Assembly: GCF_021021555.1 (NCBI RefSeq)
Contig: NZ_JAINWA010000001.1
Location: 558,001 to 622,000, forward strand
DNA length: 64,000 nt
Source of the DNA: Teretinema zuelzerae
Lineage (GTDB): Bacteria > Spirochaetota > Spirochaetia > Treponematales > Treponemataceae
Reading direction: 5' to 3'
The first letter of the stretch is position 1, and each line of letters begins with the position of its first letter. Both the position numbers and the translations under genes were made by a program. The notes under the pieces are model-generated. The model saw nothing but the letters and a program-made list of their open reading frames with translations, ran no database searches and had not been told where the DNA came from. Positions 50,814 to 59,737 of this stretch are shown one piece after another.

Positions 50814-51764
50814 ATGGCCGCCCGGCATCCCGCCGAATTCGCATTTCACGGAGCGAGGCTTTGGGCGATTCTTTGCGCATGCTTATTTTTGCCGCACTCC
50901 ATTTTCGCAGAATCCTCCCGCTATCCCCTCATCGAAGAGCTTTCCGCCCGTGACCCGGTGTTTCTGCAGTATTCGGACGATGTGGCCGCTTCGCGAATGG
51001 CCATGGCCGCCGCGAAACCCGATCATCCGCTCTCGCCGGGAATCTACGCGTATATCGCGCGCGCGGGAGACAGCCTGTTATCCATCGCGGCCCGCTGCGC
51101 CGTTCCCTACGACAGCATCGCAAGCCTGAACCGCATTTCTTCCATCAAGACGGAACTTGAAGGCAGGCTTCTCATGCTTCCAACCCTCCCCGGCCTCTAT
51201 ATTCCAGATTTTGCGCAAAACGCCCTGGAAGCCCTGCTCCTGTCGTCCTTCGATCCCAACGATCCAACCCTCGTCTCCTTTGCGCTGGCCGGGGAAAACG
51301 GAGTCCGGCACGCTTTTCACTGCCTTCCGGGCGCGAATTTCGACGGCACGGTGAGAACCTTCTTCCTGGTGCCCGGAATCCGCTTTCCCCTGCCGGAATC
51401 CCGGGTAACATCCACCTTCGGCATGAGAAAAAACCCGGTTACCGGCAACCTGGTCTTCCACAACGGCATCGATCTCGCCGCTCCCCGGGGAACGCCCGTT
51501 TTCGCCTGCGCCGCCGGCGCGGTGCGGAAAACGGGATACGACCCGATCTACGGCAATTTCGTCATCCTCTCGCACGACGGAAACCGCGAAAGTTTGTACG
51601 GACATTTAGAATCCATAAAAATCGAGTTGCACGATAAAATCAAATCCGGTACTATACTAGGTACCGTCGGCTCAACAGGACAATCTACCGGACCGCATTT
51701 ACACTTCGAAATACATGAAAACGGGATTCCGAAAGATCCGGCAGGATTACTCAGAGGGTACTAA
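50814..51764 (+). CDS. LysM and M23 metallopeptidase (cell-wall endopeptidase)
   Basis: The 316-residue product has a signal peptide (ending near IFA), a LysM domain (about residues 78-125: YIARAGDSLLSIAARCAVPYD) and an M23 domain. The zinc ligands are visible in VFHNGIDLAAPRGTPV (HxxxD), and LYGHLES and GPHLHFEIHENG carry the late His residues. It would cut peptidoglycan cross-links during growth or division, or regulate another hydrolase. The start lacks a ribosome site. The next gene begins 5 bases later. Confidence 0.9.
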   Translation: MAARHPAEFAFHGARLWAILCACLFLPHSIFAESSRYPLIEELSARDPVFLQYSDDVAASRMAMAAAKPDHPLSPGIYAYIARAGDSLLSIAARCAVPYDSIASLNRISSIKTELEGRLLMLPTLPGLYIPDFAQNALEALLLSSFDPNDPTLVSFALAGENGVRHAFHCLPGANFDGTVRTFFLVPGIRFPLPESRVTSTFGMRKNPVTGNLVFHNGIDLAAPRGTPVFACAAGAVRKTGYDPIYGNFVILSHDGNRESLYGHLESIKIELHDKIKSGTILGTVGSTGQSTGPHLHFEIHENGIPKDPAGLLRGY

Positions 51765-51769
51765 CTATT

Positions 51770-52777
51770 ATGAACACTCGCGCACTCCTGCTCGCTTCGC
51801 TCTTGGTGTATCCGGCCGTTAGCGCATATACGGCCGATTCGTTCCGGGTGCGAAGCCTCGTTCCGGTCTCGATACAGGCGCATTCAGAAACTCAAACCAT
51901 TGAAATGGGATATAACGACGCCCTTGGCATCGCATTCGAAGACGACGCAGTCTTCATCCGCGGCGTCGAAATAGAAATCAAGCCGCCGCAGGCCATTCTG
52001 GAATACCGGAATAGTCTTGCATGGGGGCTCTACTCTGCTCCCGCGCCCCAGCCCGATCCGTCAGTAATCGATTATAAGGCGGTCCAGCTCGCCCTCAACA
52101 CGCTGCCGTCGCGGCTCAGCTTCATTCTGCAAATTCCCTTGAAGCAGAATCACGGCTTCAAGGCCGGACCCTACGCGACCGTTCTGCAATCGATCGTCGA
52201 TCCCGCCAAAGGGCCCGTTCTTTTTCGTCTTTTCCCCGTCATGAAGGGCCTTCCCGACAATATCGAGACTCTCCGCTTCGTCTGCAGGATCAAGCCCCTG
52301 CTCACCGACGAAGGAGGCGCGCTGCTCGACATAACGCGGCCGGGAGAAAAGCATCCCATCAGCGTGCGCGTCGACGAGACCCTCGTCCAGAATACCGGGG
52401 AGATGCTGATACTCAAGCCCGGGTCTCATCATCTTTCCATTGTTTCGGAGGAATACCGCGACGAGGTGCGCGTCTTCACCGTAGAGTCGGCCCGCGTAAC
52501 GGAACTGAAGATTGAATTGAAGGATACGATTCCGCGGATTTTAGTCACCGCTCCGGAAAACGCCCGGATGAAAGTGAACGGACAGGAAACCGAGGTACGC
52601 AGGGAACCGTTTCCCGTCGATCCGGGAACCTATACCTTCAGCTTCGCTCTGGGTGATTGGGAAATTTCACGGCAGCTTACGGTTGAAAAAGGCCGGGATT
52701 ACGCGATCAATCTGAAATTGGACCTTGAAATTTCGGAAAGTCCGGAAATCTCCGACAGCCCTGAAAAAAAGGAATAA
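51770..52777 (+). CDS. Periplasmic protein with PEGA-like C-terminal domain
   Basis: The 335-residue product has a signal peptide (ending near VSA) and a long beta-rich body. A C-terminal PEGA-type repeat spans about residues 250-320 (RILVTAPENARMKVNGQETE, then FPVDPGTYTFSFALGDWEI and RQLTVEKGRDY). The tail repeats SESPEISDSPEKK. It belongs to the operon with the M23 peptidase; an envelope-binding or structural role is likely. A terminator follows. Confidence 0.78.
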   Translation: MNTRALLLASLLVYPAVSAYTADSFRVRSLVPVSIQAHSETQTIEMGYNDALGIAFEDDAVFIRGVEIEIKPPQAILEYRNSLAWGLYSAPAPQPDPSVIDYKAVQLALNTLPSRLSFILQIPLKQNHGFKAGPYATVLQSIVDPAKGPVLFRLFPVMKGLPDNIETLRFVCRIKPLLTDEGGALLDITRPGEKHPISVRVDETLVQNTGEMLILKPGSHHLSIVSEEYRDEVRVFTVESARVTELKIELKDTIPRILVTAPENARMKVNGQETEVRREPFPVDPGTYTFSFALGDWEISRQLTVEKGRDYAINLKLDLEISESPEISDSPEKKE

Positions 52778-52872
52778 AAAGTTCAAGTTTTTTCCGATCG
52801 GTACCGAATATCTAGTTATCGGGCAGTTCAGTTCCCCTCCCACCCACTGACTGTCCGAAAGCCTGATGGGCG

Positions 52873-52906
52873 GGCCGGTTGAAATACACCGGCCTTTTGT
52901 TTTTTA
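52873..52906 (+). terminator. Rho-independent terminator
   Basis: GGCCGGT and ACCGGCC pair around TGAAATAC, followed by TTTTGTTTTTT. It closes the 50409-52777 operon, about 95 bases after the last stop. The bases between show only a weak further dyad (GGGCAGT/ACTGTCC). Confidence 0.85.
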
Positions 52907-52990
52907 AAGCAGTTCGATCGAGCCGGCCCGAAAAGACGCCCCGGCGCGATTCCCTTGTAACAAAGACCGCTTTATGATTTTATTACATAT

Positions 52991-55642
52991 ATGTTTGGCA
53001 GAAAAAACCGAAATTCCCTGATTCCCCTGATGCTGATTCTCTTCTTCTCCGCCCTCGGAGGAGCGTTGATCGGACTCAACGTAGCCCTGGTCCGCAACCT
53101 GAAAAACAACGAACATTTTACCGAATTCAATCCCGCGCTCCCTACGCGCATCCTGGATATAAACGGCGAACTCATCACGGAATTCGCATCGGACGAAAAA
53201 AGGGAACTGATCACCCTGGACGCCCTGCCGCCTCATATGATCAACGCTCTGCTTACCCGCGAAGACCAGATTTTCTACAAACACAATGGATTCAGCGTAA
53301 AAGCCCTTGCTCGCGCGGTCTTCGGACAACTGACCGGGCGATCGCTCGGCGGCGGAAGCACGATCACGCAGCAGGTCGCCGGTACTCTGTATCTCGACCG
53401 GAGCGAAATCTCGATAACCAGAAAGATTAAAGAACTATGGTGGGCGCTCCAGCTTGAACGGAGATACTCGAAGGATGAAATCCTCGAACTCTATCTCAAC
53501 AAAATGTATTTCGGAGGCGGAACCTACGGAGTCAACGCGGCGTCGAAGTTCTACTTCGGACATCCCGCTACGGAGATCACTCCGGCGGAAGCCGCGATTC
53601 TCGTAATCCAGCTCTCGAATCCCGCGTTCTACAATCCCTTCCAACACCCGAACCGCGCGATGGACAGGCAGAAGGAAGTGCTCCGCCAGATGGTGGAAAT
53701 CGGCTATCTGGGCGAGCGCGAAGCGGACGAATCGTTCGACGACTATTGGGCCAATTTCGACTTTACCCGAACAGCCACCTCGGCATACCTCACCCGCGAC
53801 GATAAGGCCCGCTGGTTCTCCGAGTACGTGCGCCGGGAACTCGAAACGATGATGTACGGCACGATGGACATCTATTCCGGCGGATACACGGTCCATACGA
53901 CATTAAATCTCGCGCACCAGGCCGCAGCGGAAGAAATCATGAAAAAATCCCTGGAAACCGCGAACAAACGGTTCCGGCAATCGAGCACTGCCCGCTTCGC
54001 CCAGGGCGACGAATACGCCCAGATCACCGAGCTGATGGCCTTCGCCTTCAACATTCCCCAGCTTGCCGTCTCCGCCGAACGCCTGCAGGTAAAAAGCCTC
54101 TCCCGCTACCGCAACCAGATCAATCCGGTCGTCGACATGCTCTCGCTGATCACGGGACTGGACGCGCTGAAGATTGAAACCAACAAGGCGAACGCGAATC
54201 AACAGGCGGCCGCCGCTAAAACGACGGTCGAAGGAGCCCTGATAACGCTGGACAACAGCACCGGATACATCACCGCGATGGTCGGGGGCAGCAAATTCGA
54301 TCAGTCGAACCAGATCATCCGCGCGACCCAGGCCTCCGTTCAGCCGGGAAGCACCTTCAAGCCGCTGTATTATTCGGCCGCCATCGATACAAGGAAGTTC
54401 ACTTCAGGAACCATGATCAGCGATACTCCGGTGGTGTTCTACAACGAAGACGGACGTCCCTACACCCCGCTTAATTTCAAGGGCGAATGGAAGGGCACCG
54501 TCCTCTTGTGGCAGGCCCTCGCGAACTCGATGAACGTGCCGTCCATCAAGGTTCTGGACGGCATCGGCTTCGACGCCGCCATCAACCGCGCGGCGGCGCT
54601 TCTGGGGTATACGGACAAGTCGGAAATCCAGAAGGTATTCCCCCGGGTTCACTCGATCGGACTGGGAGTCATCAGCGTAGCGCCTATACAGATGGCGAAG
54701 GCCTTCGGCATTTTCGGAAACCAGGGAAAGGAAGTCACGCCGATCGCTATCCGCTCGGTCGAGGACAGGAACGGAAAAACCATCCTCGACCCGGAAAAGG
54801 AGCTTCGCCTCGAACAAAAGCGGAAGGGCAGCGCCATACAGATCATCAGTCCGCAGAATGCATGGATCATGACCGACCTGTTGAAGAACACCATACAGGC
54901 AGGAACTCTCGGCTGGGCCTCGGGATACGAGCGGAAGTTCACCTTTAAGGACCAGAACGGAAAATCCTTCGTCATGCCCGCGGCCGGCAAAACAGGCACG
55001 ACCCAGAACTGGGCTGACGCCTGGACGGTCGGATACACGCCCTACTATACCACCGCCATCTGGTTCGGCTTCGACAGGCGCGGGCTGTCGCTCGGACTCG
55101 ACAACACGGGAGCGACCCTTGCGGGCCCCGCATGGGCAGACTATATGAGCGACATCCATCAGGGCTTGCCGTTCCGCGATTTCGTGAAGCCTCAAACCGG
55201 CCTCGTCAGCGCCCGCGTCTGCGCGAAATCCGGGTTATTGCCCACGGACGACTGCGACGACGGCGCGGTAGACTTGTATTTTCTCGAAGGAACGCAGCCG
55301 ACTCGCTATTGCGATTATCATGAAAATAACCAAAACTTGAAGAGGGTCTCCATCGATCGGCTTCAGCGCGAAAGCTACGCAGTCGGTCAGCGGCCGATAG
55401 AAATAGATTCGTCTTCGCTGGCCCTCGATCCGCTGATTTTCGAAGATCCCGAACCCTCCGCGCGCGCGGTGAAAGCCGCAGCCCGCAAAAATAACAGCGG
55501 CGCCGCTCAGCCTGCCGACGAAGGCAGCGGAGTCCAAAATGAAGAAGTTCTCCAATCGGCGGAAGAGGCGGCTCTTCCGGAAGCTGCGGAACAGATAGAG
55601 GAAAAAAGTCCAGAGATGGACTTCAATCCCCTGCTTGAATAA
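52991..55642 (+). CDS. mrcA: Class A penicillin-binding protein (PBP1A)
   Basis: The 883-residue protein has a membrane anchor (residues 9-33) and a GT51 glycosyltransferase domain with catalytic E91 in TREDQIFYKHNG and GGSTITQQVAGTLYL. The transpeptidase domain has SxxK in QPGSTFKPLYY, SxN in ALANSMNVPS, and KTG in AGKTGTTQNWADAW. The C-terminal 70 residues are a low-complexity Glu/Ala tail. It polymerises and cross-links peptidoglycan at the inner membrane. No ribosome site is clear. It is followed by a ParB-like gene after 27 bases. Confidence 0.94.
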   Translation: MFGRKNRNSLIPLMLILFFSALGGALIGLNVALVRNLKNNEHFTEFNPALPTRILDINGELITEFASDEKRELITLDALPPHMINALLTREDQIFYKHNGFSVKALARAVFGQLTGRSLGGGSTITQQVAGTLYLDRSEISITRKIKELWWALQLERRYSKDEILELYLNKMYFGGGTYGVNAASKFYFGHPATEITPAEAAILVIQLSNPAFYNPFQHPNRAMDRQKEVLRQMVEIGYLGEREADESFDDYWANFDFTRTATSAYLTRDDKARWFSEYVRRELETMMYGTMDIYSGGYTVHTTLNLAHQAAAEEIMKKSLETANKRFRQSSTARFAQGDEYAQITELMAFAFNIPQLAVSAERLQVKSLSRYRNQINPVVDMLSLITGLDALKIETNKANANQQAAAAKTTVEGALITLDNSTGYITAMVGGSKFDQSNQIIRATQASVQPGSTFKPLYYSAAIDTRKFTSGTMISDTPVVFYNEDGRPYTPLNFKGEWKGTVLLWQALANSMNVPSIKVLDGIGFDAAINRAAALLGYTDKSEIQKVFPRVHSIGLGVISVAPIQMAKAFGIFGNQGKEVTPIAIRSVEDRNGKTILDPEKELRLEQKRKGSAIQIISPQNAWIMTDLLKNTIQAGTLGWASGYERKFTFKDQNGKSFVMPAAGKTGTTQNWADAWTVGYTPYYTTAIWFGFDRRGLSLGLDNTGATLAGPAWADYMSDIHQGLPFRDFVKPQTGLVSARVCAKSGLLPTDDCDDGAVDLYFLEGTQPTRYCDYHENNQNLKRVSIDRLQRESYAVGQRPIEIDSSSLALDPLIFEDPEPSARAVKAAARKNNSGAAQPADEGSGVQNEEVLQSAEEAALPEAAEQIEEKSPEMDFNPLLE

Positions 55643-55669
55643 TGAAAAAAGTTTTATAAGGAGGAAGCC

Positions 55670-56074
55670 ATGCTGATTTCCCTCGCAGATATAAAAGTAA
55701 AAAGAAGAGTGCGCCATAAGGCGGAGGATCTGGAATCTCTGATGGAAAGCATGCGCCGCTACGGGCTCCTGAATCCCGTCACGTTGAACTCGCGCCTCGT
55801 GCTCATCGCCGGCGAAAGAAGGCTGGAAGCCGCTAAGCTGCTCGGATGGCACAGCATCGACGCGGTGATTCTCGACGAGACCGATCCGATATCCGAGCTT
55901 GAAATTGAAATCGAAGAAAACACGACCCGCTCGCCTTTTACCGATCAGGAATTGATGGAGGCCTATACCAGGCTGGAACGCCTGCGTAATCCCGGCTTTT
56001 TCGCCCGCCTTTGGAGGGCGATCATGAGGTTCTTCTCTTTTATCTTTTCGCTTTTCAAGGGCCGCAGGAGCTGA
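55670..56074 (+). CDS. ParB/Srx-like domain protein with a hydrophobic C-terminal tail
   Basis: AAGGAGG precedes the ATG. The 134-residue product has the ParB N-terminal fold: ISLADIKVKRRVR, LESLMESMRRYGLLNPVT, and the nucleotide-binding motif VLIAGERRLEAAKLLGW. The helix-turn-helix and dimerisation domains of true ParB are absent. After residue 105 comes a very hydrophobic, aromatic and basic tail (RLWRAIMRFFSFIFSLFKG), likely a membrane anchor or amphipathic helix. It may be a CTP-binding switch at the membrane; this is inference. It may be translated with PBP1A. Confidence 0.8.
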   Translation: MLISLADIKVKRRVRHKAEDLESLMESMRRYGLLNPVTLNSRLVLIAGERRLEAAKLLGWHSIDAVILDETDPISELEIEIEENTTRSPFTDQELMEAYTRLERLRNPGFFARLWRAIMRFFSFIFSLFKGRRS

Positions 56075-56098
56075 GCGGATTTTTCGCGCTCCGCTATG

Positions 56099-56148
56099 AA
56101 AAAAACGGGCTGTCCGGTACGATGCCGGACAGCCCGTTTTTCGTTTTT
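56099..56148. terminator. Bidirectional terminator between the ParB-like gene and tyrS
   Basis: ACGGGCTGTCCGG and CCGGACAGCCCGT form a perfect 13-bp stem around TACGATG, with A-runs on the left and T-runs on the right. It would end both convergent transcripts. Confidence 0.9.
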
Positions 56149-56162
56149 ATGCGAGGCCGGAA

Positions 56163-57383
56163 TTACGCGGTTATCACCCGAACGAATTTCTTTTTTCCGG
56201 CGCGGAGCACCACTTCGCCGTCCGAATCCAATACGTCGGATCGCACGACTGCCTTGACGTCTGAAACGGCCGCGTCCCCGATAGACGCTCCGCCCTGTTC
56301 AACCAGACGCCTGGCGTCGCTCTTTGTTCCCGCGAGCTTCGCGTCGAAGAAGAGATCGAGCACGCCGATTCCTGCTTCGAACCGCGACCGGGGAATCTCG
56401 ACGGTAGGCATCGAGGCTTTATCTCCGCCGCCGCCGAACGCAGCACGGGCTCCGGCAAGAGCCTTGTCGGCTTCTTCTTTTCCGTGGATTTCCTTGGTTA
56501 CTTCCCATGCGAGCCGTTCTTTCGCCTCGTTGATGTTTCCCGCCATGAGGGCGTCGATTTCCCCTACCGGAAGGAAGGAGAACAGGAGAAGGAACTTCCG
56601 GGTGTCCGCGTCGGAGACGTTGCGCCAATACTGGAAGAACTCGTACGGAGTCGTAACCGCGGGATCAAGAAACAGCGCGCCCTTCTCGGTCTTTCCCATC
56701 TTCTTGCCGTCGCTCGTGGTGATGAGCGGGAAGGTCAAACCGTACACCTGGTTGCCGTTGATGCGGCGGACGAGTTCGATTCCGGCGACGATGTTTCCCC
56801 ACTGGTCGTCTCCGCCGATCTGGAGAGCCGTGCCGTGGCGTTCATTGAGCTTGAGAAAATCGTAGCTCTGCAGCAGCTGATAGTTGAACTCTACGAAGGA
56901 GAGTCCCGTCTCCAGCCGTTTTTTGTACGCTTCGAAGGTGAGCATGCGGTTAACGGAAAAGTGGGAGCCGATGTCCCGAAGAAAATCGATATAATTGAGG
57001 TCGGCAAGCCAGTGCTTATTGTTGTCCAGATACGCGGTCTTGCCGTCGAATCCGAGGAAGCGGTCGAGCTGGCGGCCGATGGCCTCCGAGTTTGCGTCGA
57101 TCTGATCATAAGTGATCATTTTGCGCATCTCTGTTTTTCCGGAAGGATCGCCGATACGGGCGGTTCCGCCGCCCACGAGGGCGATGCCGATGTGTCCGGC
57201 TTCGCGGAGGTGTCTCAGCGCGAAAAAAGGAACCATGTGTCCGATGTGGAGGCTCGACCCCGTCGGATCGCAGCCCACGTAAAACGTCACGGGCCCTGAA
57301 TCCATGAGTCGGGAAAGACCTTCGACGTCCGTGCATTGCTGGAAAAATCCGCGTTCTTTGAGGGTTTCAAGTGCCTTGTTCAT
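56163..57383 (-). CDS. tyrS: Tyrosyl-tRNA synthetase
   Basis: The 406-residue class I synthetase has the HIGH motif at residues 46-49 (SLHIGHM), a tyrosine-specificity region FVEFNYQLLQSYDFL, and the KMSKS equivalent KKMGKT. A C-terminal S4 RNA-binding domain (DARRLVEQGGASIGDAAV) completes it. The N-terminal leader is duplicated in the tandem repeat upstream. There is no ribosome site; a -10-like TATACT lies 10 bases before the ATG. Convergent with the ParB-like gene across a terminator. Confidence 0.95.
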   Translation of the reverse strand: MNKALETLKERGFFQQCTDVEGLSRLMDSGPVTFYVGCDPTGSSLHIGHMVPFFALRHLREAGHIGIALVGGGTARIGDPSGKTEMRKMITYDQIDANSEAIGRQLDRFLGFDGKTAYLDNNKHWLADLNYIDFLRDIGSHFSVNRMLTFEAYKKRLETGLSFVEFNYQLLQSYDFLKLNERHGTALQIGGDDQWGNIVAGIELVRRINGNQVYGLTFPLITTSDGKKMGKTEKGALFLDPAVTTPYEFFQYWRNVSDADTRKFLLLFSFLPVGEIDALMAGNINEAKERLAWEVTKEIHGKEEADKALAGARAAFGGGGDKASMPTVEIPRSRFEAGIGVLDLFFDAKLAGTKSDARRLVEQGGASIGDAAVSDVKAVVRSDVLDSDGEVVLRAGKKKFVRVITA

Positions 57384-57663
57384 AATGGGAAACAGTATAG
57401 CGGTTTCGCTTTTTTTTGTATACCGAAACAGTTGTCAGCTTTGATTGCTTCCGAACAAGGCCCTCGCATGGTTCGCGGATTTTTCCTTAAAAAATCCGCG
57501 TTCTTTGAGGGTTTCAAGTGCCTTGTTCATAATGGGAAATAGTATAGCGGTTTCGCTTTTTTTTGTATACCGAAACAGTTGTCAGCTTTGATTGCTTCCG
57601 AACAAGGCCCTTGCATGGTTCGCGGATAAAAACAGTATAGCGGTTTCGCTTTTTTTTGTATAC
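57342..57663. repeat. 147-bp tandem duplication covering the tyrS start and upstream region
   Basis: Bases from 57342 repeat at a period of 147 (for example GCGTTCTTTGAGGGTTTCAA at 57351 and 57498), with two substitutions read. A third partial copy of the promoter portion (AACAGTATAGCGGTTTCGCT) begins near 57631. Each copy holds the first codons of tyrS, its -10-like TATACT and a T-run. The region fills most of the 289-bp gap between tyrS and nadE. Confidence 0.92.
57435..57530 (-). CDS. 31-codon frame made by the duplicated tyrS start
   Basis: The ATG at 57530 is the repeat copy of the tyrS start. It reads MNKALETLKERGFF as in TyrS and then diverges (KEKSANHARALFGSNQS) to a TGA. It has the same upstream sequence as tyrS, so it could be translated as a leader peptide, but it is more likely a by-product of the duplication. 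Confidence 0.35.
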   Translation of the reverse strand: MNKALETLKERGFFKEKSANHARALFGSNQS

Positions 57664-57672
57664 AATGAGGTT

Positions 57673-59730
57673 ATGATTCATGGATTCCTGAAAACAGCGG
57701 CCGCGACGCCCGTTTGCACGGTAGCGGATTGCGGAGAAAACACCGCTAACATCCTCTCGCTCATTCAAAGCGCGGCCGCGGACGGAGTGCGCCTCGTCGT
57801 ATTCCCCGAGCTGTGCGTAACCGGATACACCTGCGGAGATCTGTTTTCGCAGGATCTGCTGGGAAGAGTCGCCGAGTCGGCCGTCCGCCTCATCGCGGAG
57901 AAAACGAAGGATCTTGCGATAACCAGCGTCGTCGGTTTTCCCTTTCAGTTCAGAAACGCCCGATATAACTGCGCGGCGGTAATAGCCGGCGGGAAGATTC
58001 GCGGAATCGTGCCGAAAACCAATATCCCGAATTACGGCGAATTCTATGAAACGCGCCATTTTGCTCCGGCGCCCGCAGAAACCGCCATGATTCCCGCGGG
58101 AATCTTCGGCTCCTGCGAAGTTCCCTTCGGAACGAAGCTGCTGTTCTGCGACGAGCGGGACGAAGAAATCGCGTTCGCCGTAGAAATCTGCGAAGACCTG
58201 TGGGTGCCGAACCCGCCGTCCTCGGCTCACAGCGCCGCAGGCGCCCTCGTCGTCGCAAACCTTTCGGCAAGCGATGAAACGGTCGGAAAAAAGGAATACC
58301 GGAAAAATCTCGCAGCATCGCAGTCGGGCCGATGCGTGGGCGGCTACATATACGCGGACGCAGGCCCCGGAGAATCGACGACGGACATGGTGTTCGCGGG
58401 ACACTGCCTCATCGCCGAATACGGATCGATCCTCGCCGAAAGCCCCCGCTTCGAACACGGACTCGTCAAAACGGAAATCGATCTCGGCCGGCTCCTGTAC
58501 GAACGCCGGAGAATGAACACCTACCCGAAAAACGAGGATTCAGGATATCTTCGAGTATCGATGCCCCTCGTACCTTCCGGGCAAAGCGCATCGCAGGGCC
58601 AGAGTCCGCGCGCCCTCCTCAGAAAAATCGATCCGAGACCCTTCGTTCCCTCATCCCGGTCAAACCTTACCGAAAGATGCGAGGAAGTCTTCTCCATACA
58701 AACTGCGGGATTGATGAAGCGGCTCTCGCACACCGTCTCGAAATCCGCCGTTATCGGCGTGTCAGGCGGGCTTGACTCAACCCTCGCCCTTTTGGTGACC
58801 GTTCGATCGTTCGACCGGCTCGGTCTGCCGAGAACCGGCATCCGGACGATCACGATGCCGGGCTTCGGAACCACCGGCCGCACGAGGAGCAACGCCCTCA
58901 AGCTCGCCGAGCTCCTGGGAACCGCGACCGAAGAAATTAAAATCCACAAGGCAGTCAACCAGCACTTCCTCGACATAGGGCAAAATCCCGAAACGCGCGA
59001 CATAACCTACGAAAATTCCCAGGCCCGCGAGCGCACCCAGATTCTGATGGACAAGGCGAACATGCTCGGCGCACTGGTCATCGGCACCGGGGACCTCTCG
59101 GAGCTCGCCCTCGGCTGGGCAACATACAACGGCGACCACATGTCGATGTACGGAGTGAACGCATCGATACCCAAAACCCTCGTCCGCCATCTGGTGGCCT
59201 GGTGCGCGGACAACCCCGAACTCATGCTCGAACGCGGAACCCCGAATGCGGCGGGAAGCGAAGCAGACACCGAAACGCTCCGCAAGAAAAACGCCAAAAA
59301 ACTCGCCGCAACCCTCCAGTCCATTCTGGATACGCCGGTCAGCCCCGAACTTCTTCCCGCCGAAGACGGAGAGATTTCCCAAAAAACCGAACACATCGTC
59401 GGGCCCTACGAACTCCACGATTTCTTCCTCTATCATTTGGTCCGCTGGGGAGCATCCCCTGCGAAAATTCTCTACCTGGCGGAAAACGCCTTCTCAGGCG
59501 ATGCAGGCGAGGAAGCCGAATCTTCCGGCCGATCCGTGTATGCAAGAGAGGAAATCCTCAAGTGGATGAAGGTGTTCTATAGAAGGTTTTTCAGCCAGCA
59601 GTTCAAGCGTTCATGCCTTCCGGACGGTCCCAAGGTGGGAAGCGTCACCCTTTCGCCCCGTTCGGACTGGAGAATGCCGAGCGACGCGAGCGCCGCCCTC
59701 TGGCTCAAAGAACTGGAAACGCTGGGATAA
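57673..59730 (+). CDS. nadE: Glutamine-dependent NAD+ synthetase
   Basis: The start is ATG 57673 with GAGG upstream; the open frame before it lies in the tandem repeat. The 685-residue product has an N-terminal nitrilase-type glutaminase (E46 in VFPELCVTGYTCGD, Lys in VPKTNIPNYGEFYE, Cys in AVEICEDLW). The C-terminal synthetase has the P-loop VSGGLDSTLAL and GTGDLSELALGWATYNGD. It makes NAD+ from deamido-NAD+ and glutamine. Convergent with the aldo/keto reductase gene, 7 bases away. Confidence 0.95.
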   Translation: MIHGFLKTAAATPVCTVADCGENTANILSLIQSAAADGVRLVVFPELCVTGYTCGDLFSQDLLGRVAESAVRLIAEKTKDLAITSVVGFPFQFRNARYNCAAVIAGGKIRGIVPKTNIPNYGEFYETRHFAPAPAETAMIPAGIFGSCEVPFGTKLLFCDERDEEIAFAVEICEDLWVPNPPSSAHSAAGALVVANLSASDETVGKKEYRKNLAASQSGRCVGGYIYADAGPGESTTDMVFAGHCLIAEYGSILAESPRFEHGLVKTEIDLGRLLYERRRMNTYPKNEDSGYLRVSMPLVPSGQSASQGQSPRALLRKIDPRPFVPSSRSNLTERCEEVFSIQTAGLMKRLSHTVSKSAVIGVSGGLDSTLALLVTVRSFDRLGLPRTGIRTITMPGFGTTGRTRSNALKLAELLGTATEEIKIHKAVNQHFLDIGQNPETRDITYENSQARERTQILMDKANMLGALVIGTGDLSELALGWATYNGDHMSMYGVNASIPKTLVRHLVAWCADNPELMLERGTPNAAGSEADTETLRKKNAKKLAATLQSILDTPVSPELLPAEDGEISQKTEHIVGPYELHDFFLYHLVRWGASPAKILYLAENAFSGDAGEEAESSGRSVYAREEILKWMKVFYRRFFSQQFKRSCLPDGPKVGSVTLSPRSDWRMPSDASAALWLKELETLG

Positions 59731-59737
59731 GGGCCGG

